DNA of 18,808 nucleotides from an uncultured Blautia sp. (GTDB taxonomy: Bacteria > Bacillota > Clostridia > Lachnospirales > Lachnospiraceae), in contig CAMNGN010000016.1 in NCBI GenBank assembly GCA_946538475.1, positions 1 to 18,808 of the forward strand. Direction: 5' to 3'. Numbering within the stretch: the stretch's first letter is position 1; each line of letters opens with the position of its first letter. Below, piece by piece: positions 8,486 to 15,853 of the stretch. The notes beneath the pieces were generated by a model that saw only the letters and a list, made by a program, of their open reading frames with translations, was not told where the DNA came from and did no database searches. The position numbers and the translations under genes are program-made.

Positions 8486-9304
8486 TCAAAGCACATCGGG
8501 CAAATGAGCGCGAAGCTTTCTGTAAAGTAATATGCAAAGGAGCAGAAGCACTGCGCATACTGACTGAAACACCGCCAAAGAAAGTCCGCTCCCCGGCGTT
8601 TCTTCGCACCCGAACGCATACCGAAAGTTCTGCACAACGTGATACATCGGATTAAAAGCCGGCAATTCCGCAAACTTGCGCGGAACCTTTCTCATGTTCC
8701 AGAGGACCGGCACTGCCCAGATGCCGGCCTGCAGCGATATTGCCGTCAGACTTTCCATATCCCTCATAAATGCCGCAAGAAGCGCACAGACAAACAGTCC
8801 GGTTCCCGTGTAAAACAGTTCACATACACAGACATACACAAGCCGGATGAGTCTGATCTGCATAAAATGATTTTCAAAAATGCACAAAGCGCCAAGCAGA
8901 GCAATGCACAGAATATGGATGATAAATGTCGATATCAGCCTGATGAGCGGGATCAGATACACCGGAAAGCAGATTTTTCTGACCAGGTAACCGTATTCCG
9001 AAAAGCAGTACACCCCGGTTCCCAGGCACTCCGCATGGAAAAGCCACGGCAGCATTCCCGACAGGAACCAGATCGAATAGGGCACACCCGGAGACTCGTC
9101 GGGCATGGCAAAGAAAAGTGAAAATACCACATAGTATACGATCAGCGAGACGGCCGGGCGGACAAATGTCCAGCCCCAACCGAGCACGGTATCTTTCTCA
9201 GCACGCCGCAGGTCATTGACCGCAAGGTCCCATAGAAGCGAAACTCGCTCTGCATATTTATGATTCAGCCCTGATCTTCCTCCCAAAGTCTCACCGGTTT
9301 CCAT
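8486..9304 (-). CDS. ABC-2 type polysaccharide export permease (Wzm/TagG-like)
   Basis: A 272-aa inner membrane permease that pairs with the Wzt-like ATPase to flip a completed lipid-linked glycan outward. The N-terminus carries an amphipathic segment followed by DTVLGWGWTFVRP, the cytoplasmic gate-helix region conserved in Wzm and TagG, and about six hydrophobic segments follow (from about 47-65 to about 246-264). Near the C-terminus FNPMYHVVQNFRYAF matches the conserved NP-(M/L)-x-x-x-V-x-x-x-R region of the family. Length is typical (about 260-280 aa). The start ATG at 9302-9304 has GGAGG at 9312-9316, 7 bases upstream, inside the 3' end of the kinase gene. The two genes overlap by 40 bp, which implies co-transcription and probably coupled translation. 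Confidence 0.9.
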   Translation of the reverse strand: METGETLGGRSGLNHKYAERVSLLWDLAVNDLRRAEKDTVLGWGWTFVRPAVSLIVYYVVFSLFFAMPDESPGVPYSIWFLSGMLPWLFHAECLGTGVYCFSEYGYLVRKICFPVYLIPLIRLISTFIIHILCIALLGALCIFENHFMQIRLIRLVYVCVCELFYTGTGLFVCALLAAFMRDMESLTAISLQAGIWAVPVLWNMRKVPRKFAELPAFNPMYHVVQNFRYAFGCEETPGSGLSLAVFQSVCAVLLLLCILLYRKLRAHLPDVL

Positions 9305-10839
9305 CTCTGGCCCTCCTCCCCCGTAAAGTCCTTAAGCCGCACCTTCGCATCGGGATCGGTAAGCAGGTCCCCCGCATCCAGATATGTGCCGAAGCTCGAA
9401 CAGATATAGACATTTCCTTCCTCATCCGTCTCAAAGTACCAGTACTGCAGCGGTGTTCCGTCTTCTTTCCTCTGGCACACATAGGCACCGCTCTCCGGGG
9501 AATTGTCCAGCACGCTTACCGTGAAACCGCTTCCGGCGCACCTGAGCGAAGTTCCCTCTCCCGTGTACACAAGGCCGAACAGCCTTGATGTTCCGGTCCC
9601 TTCGCTCACGTCAAGGAGTGCTCCCTCCTGCAGACTGTCGTCCGAGACATGCAGACAGGGTCCCTCACCGCCAAACGCGTATATGCGGTACATTCCCTCC
9701 TCCGGGACATATTCCGAAAGGCCCTTCTGAAGAGGTTCCTGCCCTGTCTCTGCTGTGTCGGGAACGTCCTGCGGCACGTTCTCCTCCTGCGTTTCTTTCT
9801 CATAACCGCCGGGCAGAAGCAGCGTCAAAAGCACGCCGGCAGTCAGAGCTACAGCAATAAAAATCGCCGCGGGAAGCAGCCATGCCTTCTTCTTTCCCGC
9901 GGCGGTCTTCTGCATATTCGATTGTTCCTGCCCGCGATCCCGCCGCGTAAAAATGCTCTCCCTGAGCTGTGACCAGAATGCCTGTGCATCCGGATATCTG
10001 CTCTCCTGCCTCAGATCCATGGCTTTAAGCAGGATCCTCTCCGTGACACTGCTCACATCCGCTCCCAGTTCGCGCGGCGAAAGCATTCCTCTTCCCCTGC
10101 CGCGCTCTTCGGCATCCACCGGATTTTTGCCCGTCAGGCAGTAATACACGGTGGCGCCGAGCGAGTACACATCCGTCGTCTTTCCCGGCGCACAGCTGAA
10201 GGAGTACTGTTCGGGGGCGGCATATCCTCGTCTGTAAGATAACTGTACAAGGGGTCTTTCCTCATCGATCCGCATGGATCCTCCAAAATCGAGCAGCTTC
10301 GCTCCCCCATCGTCATCCACCATGATGTTGTCGGGACTCACGTCCTTGTGAATAATACCGCGGTCATGCATCTCCTGCAGCGCTTCGGCCACACGGTTCA
10401 GCAGCATGCACATGTGCTGTTCGGAAAGACGGCCGCCTTTCTGCTTTACATACTCCCTGAGCGTGATGCCCGACAGGAGTTCCATCACAATATAAGCCGT
10501 ATTGTTGTCTTCAAAGAATTCTCTGACTTTGACGATGCCCGGCAGCTCCGCACTGCCCAGTCCTGCCATAACCCTGGCTTCTTCCAAAAAATTATTGCGG
10601 TTTGCGGCGAACACTTCGGCGCATTCATCCGGCGCCGTCACATTTCCGTCAGGCCTCCGTCTGCATATTTTTCGAAGATACAGTTCTTTTATGGCCACCT
10701 TGATGCGGAGCTTTGTGTCAAACGCAGAGTAAGTGATCCCAAAACCTCCCCGCCCGATCATCTCCTCGATCACATAATGGCCGTTCAGGACAAAAGAGGA
10801 AGGGAGCGCGTCTTTGTTTTCAATTAAAAAATCCCCCAC
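9265..10839 (-). CDS. Membrane Ser/Thr protein kinase with likely ricin-type beta-trefoil sensor domain
   Basis: A 524-aa eukaryote-type kinase. The catalytic domain (about 20-300) has the glycine loop GRGGFGITY (29-37), VAIK with Lys51, a helix-C glutamate near 86-87, catalytic loop HKDVSPDN (164-171), DFG (184-186) and AAPEQ in the activation segment, so it should be active. One transmembrane helix (about 320-342) leads to an acidic linker and a C-terminal domain (about 380-518). That domain has QYWYF and EGQRW, resembling the QxW repeats of ricin-B beta-trefoils. PASTA repeats, usual in PknB/PrkC, are absent. GTG at 10837-10839 is chosen because GGAGG lies 8 bases before it; a TTG at 10860 also opens the frame. 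It heads the polysaccharide export operon, so a role in sensing or controlling that glycan is inferred. Confidence 0.88.
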   Translation of the reverse strand: MGDFLIENKDALPSSFVLNGHYVIEEMIGRGGFGITYSAFDTKLRIKVAIKELYLRKICRRRPDGNVTAPDECAEVFAANRNNFLEEARVMAGLGSAELPGIVKVREFFEDNNTAYIVMELLSGITLREYVKQKGGRLSEQHMCMLLNRVAEALQEMHDRGIIHKDVSPDNIMVDDDGGAKLLDFGGSMRIDEERPLVQLSYRRGYAAPEQYSFSCAPGKTTDVYSLGATVYYCLTGKNPVDAEERGRGRGMLSPRELGADVSSVTERILLKAMDLRQESRYPDAQAFWSQLRESIFTRRDRGQEQSNMQKTAAGKKKAWLLPAAIFIAVALTAGVLLTLLLPGGYEKETQEENVPQDVPDTAETGQEPLQKGLSEYVPEEGMYRIYAFGGEGPCLHVSDDSLQEGALLDVSEGTGTSRLFGLVYTGEGTSLRCAGSGFTVSVLDNSPESGAYVCQRKEDGTPLQYWYFETDEEGNVYICSSFGTYLDAGDLLTDPDAKVRLKDFTGEEGQRWKPVRLWEEDQG

Positions 10840-10847
10840 AATGCTGT

Positions 10848-10852
10848 CCTCC
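10848..10852 (-). promoter_or_regulatory. Ribosome binding site deciding the kinase start
   Basis: GGAGG on the minus strand, 8 bases before the GTG at 10839. The upstream TTG at 10860 would place this site inside the coding region. Confidence 0.65.
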
Positions 10853-10862
10853 TGACTCAAAT

Positions 10863-10880
10863 TACTGAATCAGTATAGCA
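10863..10880 (-). promoter_or_regulatory. Candidate extended -10 promoter and overlapping palindrome for the kinase operon
   Basis: TATACT (10872-10877) preceded by TGC gives an extended -10 element. No good -35 lies at the right distance (TGGATT at 10895-10900). A 13-bp palindrome, TACTGA-A-TCAGTA (10863-10875), overlaps the -10 and the predicted start point near 10865 and could be an operator. A competing TTGCGA/TAATAT arrangement lies slightly upstream. Confidence 0.45.
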
Positions 10881-10934
10881 TGTGGGGGATGATAAATCCA
10901 TATTATTGTCAGATATTTCGGTCGCAAATTCTGT

Positions 10935-10956
10935 CATTTTTCGACATTTTTCGACA
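10935..10956. repeat. Two direct 10-bp AT-rich repeats upstream of the kinase gene
   Basis: CATTTTTCGA occurs twice in tandem (10935-10944 and 10945-10954), followed by a partial third CATTATTT. The repeats lie just past the propeller gene stop and about 55 bp upstream of the candidate kinase -10 box. The 10-bp period matches one helical turn. They may bind a regulator or mean nothing. Confidence 0.4.
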
Positions 10957-10960
10957 TTAT

Positions 10961-12829
10961 TTACGTTATTTCGACACACCAGATCTTACAGTCTCTGGTA
11001 CCTACCACCGCGCGGTTGTTGTAGACGGCAGGTGATGCCTCGATGACGCCCTCCGACAGAGAGAATGTACTGTGCTCGGTGCCGGACGCTCCGTCCAGGA
11101 GATACATGTTACCGTCGCTGCTGCAGTAGAGGACCTTGCCGACATCCGTCTTGCTGTAGACGCATACCGGAGAGGACCAGGCATAGCCGGATTTGTGTTC
11201 CCAGCTGACACTGCCGTCCGATTTTTTGAGGCATGCCAGAACGCCGGCATAGGTGCCGCCCGTACGGGATACGGTCACGTAGATATTATCGGAAAGGTCA
11301 TATTCACCGACAGCGATGGTCGACTGTACGCCGCCCGAAACGCCGTCCTCGGTCTCGCAGGTGTAATCGGTGTGCCATACGATCTCGCCCGTCTCGGCAT
11401 CGATCTTCCATATCGGGATGGTAGCGGTGTCATAGCTTCGCCATCCATAATGGAACGAAGTACTGATGTACAGGTACAGATGACCGTCTTCCACCGAAGC
11501 GACGGGAGAGCCGTTGGTATCGTCAAGGACATCCTGCACCCAGACCAGCTCGAGCGTGTTCAGGTCGATGCACATGAAGTTACCGCCGTTGTCCGCGACA
11601 AACAGATAGCCTCCGTAGGCCACCGCACTGTCCTCCATGCCCAGCCAGTAACTGACATCGCTGGTCCTGGTTCCCCAGTATCTCCACTTGGTGAAGTGCG
11701 TGGGATTTATGGAGAGCGTTCCCGCGTTCTGATCGTAGTTTGTGTTCAGCTTCATCAGATAGAGGATACCGTTCTCGCCCGGGTAGATGAGCGTGTCGGT
11801 CTCGGCATCCACAAGAGCCGAAGAATCGAAAAAGTCGACGCCGCGGAGCTCAAACTCATCCGAATTTCCGAAAGTATACATCACACTGCAGTCCAGCAGA
11901 TTGATGATGAACGCACGGGAGATGCCTTCGTTGCTGTTGATGCCCGAACCGAGGTACATGATGGGATAGCCTCGCGGGTCAAGCGCTCCCGCACCTTTGA
12001 AGGTGTATCCCAGGAACAGATCGTCCCTCGTCCTCTCTCCTGTCTCCAGGTCGAGGAAGTATACATAACCGTCCATGCAGGCATAGATCACTTCGACGAG
12101 GTCGTCCTTGTTCTTGGCCGAGTCGTACATGTTCATGTGCTGTTTGACTTCCTTCGGCCACCTCTGCATCAGAGGCTGGCCTGTCCAGCCGCTGCCCGTC
12201 CAGGTATTTCCGTTGTATGTAAGGCCGTCCGTATCGATCGACCAGATACTTTTCAGGTTAAGATCCTTATAATCCACAAAGCCGTATGCCGGCCTGTTGC
12301 GGAAGTTGTTGCCGCGGAACCCGATGATACCGTCGACATTCGTGTAATCGCTGCCGACGCCAAAACTGATGTCGCCGTCGTTCTGATATTCGGAGACACT
12401 CTCCAGATAATAGCCGTCCACCACGATGTTCGTGTACGAGATCAGGTTGGAAGGCTGTGTCGATTCGACCGCATGCGGGCTGAACGATGTGGGCGCCGGA
12501 TCGACAGGGGCGGATTTTTCCTCCACCTCAGGAACTTCTTCCTCGGGAGCCTCCTCCGGCTGTTCCTCCTGTTCTGGCGCTTTCGTTTTGGCTTTTGCGG
12601 CGGCTGCCTCAAAGCCCGGTACTGCCTGCGCCGGTGTTCCGGCCTCGACCGCGGCCCTGCGGCTTTCCGCTGTCGTTATTTTGCCCGGACGCACATTGTT
12701 GACGATCAGCAGGAGGAGCGATGCCACAAGAATCGCCGCCTCCGCGAGCATCAGTATTCTTGATATTTTTTTCTGGCTGCGGTATCGTCCCGCGCCGCCT
12801 TTTTTTCTGCTTGCCATACCCTTTACCAT
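10961..12829 (-). CDS. Membrane-anchored PQQ/BamB-like beta-propeller protein
   Basis: A 622-aa protein with a basic N-terminus, one transmembrane helix (about 24-44), a Glu/Pro/Ala-rich spacer (about 85-115) and a large repeat domain (about 150-622). The repeats are PQQ-like beta-propeller blades: GYVYFLDLETGE, GGNFMCIDLNTLELVW, IWKIDAETGEIVW, VLACLKKSDGSVSW and GNMYLLDGASG. No enzyme residues are recognised. In other bacteria such propellers serve as scaffolds (BamB) or as quinoprotein enzymes; in a single-membrane cell an extracellular scaffold or wall-associated binding role is more likely. It follows the D-Ala-D-Ala carboxypeptidase gene by 50 bp with no terminator seen, so the two probably form one operon. 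The ATG at 12829 has only a weak GAAAGAA site; ATG at 12817 is an alternative. Confidence 0.8.
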   Translation of the reverse strand: MVKGMASRKKGGAGRYRSQKKISRILMLAEAAILVASLLLLIVNNVRPGKITTAESRRAAVEAGTPAQAVPGFEAAAAKAKTKAPEQEEQPEEAPEEEVPEVEEKSAPVDPAPTSFSPHAVESTQPSNLISYTNIVVDGYYLESVSEYQNDGDISFGVGSDYTNVDGIIGFRGNNFRNRPAYGFVDYKDLNLKSIWSIDTDGLTYNGNTWTGSGWTGQPLMQRWPKEVKQHMNMYDSAKNKDDLVEVIYACMDGYVYFLDLETGERTRDDLFLGYTFKGAGALDPRGYPIMYLGSGINSNEGISRAFIINLLDCSVMYTFGNSDEFELRGVDFFDSSALVDAETDTLIYPGENGILYLMKLNTNYDQNAGTLSINPTHFTKWRYWGTRTSDVSYWLGMEDSAVAYGGYLFVADNGGNFMCIDLNTLELVWVQDVLDDTNGSPVASVEDGHLYLYISTSFHYGWRSYDTATIPIWKIDAETGEIVWHTDYTCETEDGVSGGVQSTIAVGEYDLSDNIYVTVSRTGGTYAGVLACLKKSDGSVSWEHKSGYAWSSPVCVYSKTDVGKVLYCSSDGNMYLLDGASGTEHSTFSLSEGVIEASPAVYNNRAVVGTRDCKIWCVEIT

Positions 12830-12879
12830 TTCTTTCGATGTGCAGGGAACGCGATTTATCTCGTCGTGCCCGGATGTTA

Positions 12880-14193
12880 TTATGCCGCGTATTTTTTATA
12901 CAGCCCGGTGTGATCGTCGATGCAGTTCCATTCACTGTCGGAATTGGCAGTAACGCAAATGTACGGAACGCCGGAAGCCGAAACTTCGTAACTCGCCGCG
13001 CAGTAACCCGATTCTGTAACAAATCCGGTCTTTGCCGCGATAACTTCACCGCCCACATCCCTGTCCTCGATCCTGCGGAGGAACCAGTTGGAAAGGACAA
13101 GATCCTCTTTTCCTTCTTCTGTAGCCGGAATGGTATAAACTTTTGTGGAGAGGACGGTACGGGAAAGGTCGTTGAGTGTGAGCGCGGCTTTCAGAACAGC
13201 CGCCATGTCTTTTACAGTGGTGTAATGATCTGCGTCATACAGGCCCGCACAGTTTGTAAAGTGCGTGTCTGTCAGGCCGAGATCCGCAGCTCTTTGATTC
13301 ATCATTTCCACAAATGCGTCAAGAGAACCTGCTGCCGTTATGGCAAGACCTGCAACCGCTTCGCCTCCCGATGGAAGGATAGCACCGTACATCAGATCGC
13401 GGGCCGGGTATATTTTTCCCGCCTCAAAGCCTGCTGCACTGAGGCCGTTGCTCGCGCAGTAGTTGATCATCTCATCGGTGATGGTGACCGGTGCATCGGG
13501 ATCGAGGGTTTCCGCTGCAACAAGAAGGGCCATGATCTTTGTCATAGATGCGGGAGAGATCCTCTCGTCCGCTTTATCCGCCAGCACGATGCTGTCGTCC
13601 GTAAGGTTGATCAGAATACTGTTTTTACTTGTCAGTTCACCCGCCGCAGGAGTCACCTGTGTCGCTGCCGGAGTAAATGTGACCCCCGGATTGACTTCCT
13701 TATCTCCGATCATCAATTTCGCAATTTCGGCGGGGGCAGCTTCTGTAGCCGCCTCCGCCGTGTTTGTCGGTTCTGTCTCTGTTGCTGCCGCCGCAGCCGG
13801 GTCTGTCGGAACGGTTCCCTCTGTCGGAACGGTTGCATCCTTAGGAGCCGTAAGGTCTACAGGTGCGGTTCCCTCTGCCGGAACCGTACCGTCTGCAGGT
13901 GCTGTTCCTTCTGCCGGAACCGTACCGTCTGCAGGTACTGTTCCATCTGCCGGAACCGTACCGTCTGCAGGTACAGTGCCGTCGGCAGGTACGATACCCT
14001 CAGCGGGAGCGGTCTCTTCCGTATTGCTCACAGCCGGCGCTTCATCACGGCTTTTGAGGAATGTGATCCCCCTCTGTTCAAGCATCTTTGCCGCCCTGCC
14101 GGTTCCCACAAGCACGATTGCGGCCACAATTGCGATGAGGAGCGCTACCAGTATGATAGTCAACAGGTTTCTGAGCCATTTATGTCTTCTCAT
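12880..14193 (-). CDS. D-Ala-D-Ala carboxypeptidase (S11, DacA-like), N-anchored with hexapeptide repeats
   Basis: Penicillin-binding protein that trims the terminal D-Ala of peptidoglycan stem peptides outside the membrane. A basic N-terminus and one hydrophobic helix (about 9-30) look like an uncleaved anchor. Twelve tandem hexapeptides follow (61-132), and the catalytic domain occupies about 185-437. The SxxK motif is SMTK (Ser216, Lys219) and the KTG motif is KTGF (388-390). At the usual SGN position the sequence is SGG (275-277), so the conserved Asn is replaced by Gly. FVEMMNQRAADLGLTDTHF (294-312) is classic for the family. The C-terminal beta domain and amphipathic anchor of E. coli PBP5 are absent. 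Spaced AAAGGG/GGGAAGGG precedes the ATG, and a consensus promoter lies about 70 bp upstream. Confidence 0.92.
   Translation of the reverse strand: MRRHKWLRNLLTIILVALLIAIVAAIVLVGTGRAAKMLEQRGITFLKSRDEAPAVSNTEETAPAEGIVPADGTVPADGTVPADGTVPADGTVPAEGTAPADGTVPAEGTAPVDLTAPKDATVPTEGTVPTDPAAAAATETEPTNTAEAATEAAPAEIAKLMIGDKEVNPGVTFTPAATQVTPAAGELTSKNSILINLTDDSIVLADKADERISPASMTKIMALLVAAETLDPDAPVTITDEMINYCASNGLSAAGFEAGKIYPARDLMYGAILPSGGEAVAGLAITAAGSLDAFVEMMNQRAADLGLTDTHFTNCAGLYDADHYTTVKDMAAVLKAALTLNDLSRTVLSTKVYTIPATEEGKEDLVLSNWFLRRIEDRDVGGEVIAAKTGFVTESGYCAASYEVSASGVPYICVTANSDSEWNCIDDHTGLYKKYAA
13798..14013 (-). repeat. Twelve 18-bp tandem repeats encoding PADGTV-like hexapeptides
   Basis: Residues 61-132 of the carboxypeptidase are twelve hexapeptides of form T-(V/A)-P-x-(D/E)-G, four of them nearly identical. 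The DNA repeats with an 18-bp period, and a 36-bp higher-order alternation is visible in the middle units. The stretch would form an extended, acidic, proline-rich stalk between the membrane anchor and the catalytic domain. Such repeats commonly vary in copy number by slippage. Confidence 0.9.
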
Positions 14194-14261
14194 ACCCTTC
14201 CCTTTCTGTCACGGCAGGGCCGGAGCCTTCAGCCGGACTTTAAGTTTGTACTATAACCTTG

Positions 14262-14290
14262 ATTATACACCGTCCTAATTGTGTTGTCAC
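14262..14290 (-). promoter_or_regulatory. Near-consensus SigA promoter of the carboxypeptidase operon
   Basis: On the minus strand GTGACA (14285-14290) and a perfect TATAAT (14262-14267) are separated by 17 bp. Transcription would begin near 14255, leaving a leader of about 60 nt before the ATG at 14193. It lies between the REPIN-like repeat and the gene. Confidence 0.75.
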
Positions 14291-14322
14291 TCCGAAAATT
14301 ACCTTTTTTTATACAATATAAA

Positions 14323-14426
14323 GTGAAACACACGGGGACGGTCCTTTTGTGTTCGAGATGTTCAGTAAATGTGAATTACATCCGTATTCCTCGAACACAA
14401 AAGGACCGTCCCCGTGTGTTTTTCAC
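14323..14426. repeat. REPIN-like pair of inverted palindromic repeats
   Basis: Two copies of the same palindrome in opposite orientation: 14323-14356 and 14391-14426, separated by a 34-bp spacer. Aligned as inverted copies they differ only by a 2-base indel in an A tract. Each copy can also fold on itself around GGAC-N-GTCC. A third copy of the family is at 909-943. In many bacteria such elements are moved by REP-associated tyrosine (Y1, IS200-like) transposases; none is encoded here. The upper end overlaps the stop codon of the GPH symporter gene (14423-14425), so the element may also terminate that transcript. Confidence 0.85.
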
Positions 14427-15796
14427 CTGCTTCTCCCAAGCTTCTCCGCGTTTGCCTTCACCACATCATCCGTCAGACGGAATTTTCTTGTAAAGAAAAG
14501 AATGGCACATATCAGAAGCACCACCGGCATGATCGTCATAAGAAGACGAAGTCCCATGATCGTACCGGCGCTCTGCTGTGTGATGGGGCCCTGCTCCTCG
14601 GTATTCCCCACAAGGCCGATGACGGAAAGCCCGACACCCGCGATAAACACCGAGACGCCCGATGCCAGCTTGACGACAAACGTCTGCATGGAGAAGATCA
14701 CGCTCTCCTCCCTGTGCCCGGTCTTCAGCTCGCCGTAATCCACCGAGTTGGACAGGAACACCGTCGTGAGCACGGACAGGATACCGTTCGCGGCAAAGAT
14801 CAGAATGCCGGGAACAAACAGCAGATACAGATTGCCCGCGTTTCCTGTCAGACAGAACACAAGCAGCAGCGCATAGCCCGTTACCGCCGCCGTGATGGCA
14901 CAGCGGAACACCGCCGTGTTGGTAAGCTTGCGTCTGAGAAGCGGATATACGACCATCATGCCCAGTATCTGGCAGGCGCCGCCCACAGTCGAGAAAAGTG
15001 TATAATTGACGCTCCAGTTTTCTCCGCCCATGTCATACTTGAAGAAGTAGATCACCAGGTTGGAGGTGATATAAAGCGCACTGTTGATCAATACGATCGA
15101 AAGCACGACTACCAGTGCCTGATCATTGCTGAACAGAGCCTGAAACATTTCTTTCACGCTCGCCGTGTGCATCGAGATGCCTTCCCGTTCCCTGACGACC
15201 AGAGCGCATATCAGCTCGGTCACGACAAAAATGATCGCAACGATCAGAGCGACACGGCTGAAACCGGCCCTCTCGTTACCGCCGCCCAGCTTGTTGACCA
15301 TAAGCACGGTCCCCATGGCGATCAGTGCAGAGCCGACACCGGCGCAGGTTCTTCCGATGACCGAAAGGTTTTCGGTATCCTCAGGTGTGGACGTGATCGC
15401 CGGTATCATGGACCAGTACGGAATATCCATCATGGTATAAGTCACGCCCCAAAGGATATACACCACAGCGAAGAAAGCCATGATGGCTCCGCCTTTAAGA
15501 TCGGGAGCAGAAAACATCGCGTAAAGAACCAATGCGTTCAGCACTGTGCCCGAAACCAGCCAGGGACGGAAACGTCCCCATTTTGTGCGTGTCTTGGCAA
15601 CCAGAATTCCCATAAACGGATCGTTGATCGCGTCAAACACACGTGCGATCATCAGGATAAATCCGACGAATGAGGCTGAAAGTCCGATGATATCCTGGTA
15701 GTAATACATGATGTACGAGGAGGACAATGCATATACCATGTCCTTCCCGACCGCTCCGACACCGAAAGCGGCTTTCTGTTTGAGCGTAAGCTTCAT
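14423..15796 (-). CDS. GPH-family (MelB-like) sugar:cation symporter
   Basis: A 457-aa major facilitator-type protein of the glycoside-pentoside-hexuronide family, about twelve membrane segments, taking up a sugar or glycoside with Na+ or H+. The N-terminal FGVGAVGKDMVYALSSSYIM and the cation-site region ARVFDAINDPFMGILVAKT are diagnostic, followed by the conserved TKWGRFRPWL loop and TYTMMDIPYWSMIPAI. The substrate cannot be read. The ATG at 15794-15796 is chosen because GGAGG lies 8 bases upstream; the ATG at 15811 would overlap that site. It starts 57 bp after the HMA-fusion gene with no clear promoter or terminator between, so it may be read through from the iron operon, though function gives no link. 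Its stop lies inside the REPIN-like element. Confidence 0.9.
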   Translation of the reverse strand: MKLTLKQKAAFGVGAVGKDMVYALSSSYIMYYYQDIIGLSASFVGFILMIARVFDAINDPFMGILVAKTRTKWGRFRPWLVSGTVLNALVLYAMFSAPDLKGGAIMAFFAVVYILWGVTYTMMDIPYWSMIPAITSTPEDTENLSVIGRTCAGVGSALIAMGTVLMVNKLGGGNERAGFSRVALIVAIIFVVTELICALVVREREGISMHTASVKEMFQALFSNDQALVVVLSIVLINSALYITSNLVIYFFKYDMGGENWSVNYTLFSTVGGACQILGMMVVYPLLRRKLTNTAVFRCAITAAVTGYALLLVFCLTGNAGNLYLLFVPGILIFAANGILSVLTTVFLSNSVDYGELKTGHREESVIFSMQTFVVKLASGVSVFIAGVGLSVIGLVGNTEEQGPITQQSAGTIMGLRLLMTIMPVVLLICAILFFTRKFRLTDDVVKANAEKLGRSR

Positions 15797-15804
15797 AACC
15801 TTTC

Positions 15805-15809
15805 CCTCC
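15805..15809 (-). promoter_or_regulatory. Ribosome binding site deciding the GPH symporter start
   Basis: GGAGG on the minus strand, 8 bases before the ATG at 15796. The alternative ATG at 15811 directly overlaps this site and is unlikely. Confidence 0.7.
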
Positions 15810-15853
15810 ATAACATTTAATGCCGCTTTTGTATCCTGCCGGATGCCGGTGCC

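Noticed and set aside
8460..8609. N-terminal extension of the ABC ATPase by 50 residues
   Set aside because: It overlaps the permease gene, has no ATPase family similarity, and the ATG at 8459 has an ideal ribosome site.
11072..12763. Long plus-strand open frame (563 aa) opposite the beta-propeller gene
   Set aside because: It is the antisense shadow of a gene with clear propeller repeats and membrane anchor; its translation shows no recognisable domain and no ribosome site was seen.
13798..14013. Regularly spaced repeats considered as a CRISPR array
   Set aside because: Units are contiguous 18-bp coding repeats without spacers and maintain one protein frame.
12721..14256. Long plus-strand frame (511 aa) opposite the carboxypeptidase, with repeated Cys/Arg units
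   Set aside because: The repeats are the reverse reading of the 18-bp hexapeptide array; the minus-strand protein has SxxK and KTG motifs and explains the region.
14357..14390. Spacer of the REPIN-like element considered as a small gene or attachment site
   Set aside because: Only 34 bp with a weak ATGT/ACAT symmetry; nothing supports a coding or integration role.
15812..15853. CCGGCATCCGG hairpin between the HMA-fusion gene and the symporter, considered as a terminator
   Set aside because: The stem is only 4 bp with a 3-nt loop and no T tract follows it on the minus strand.
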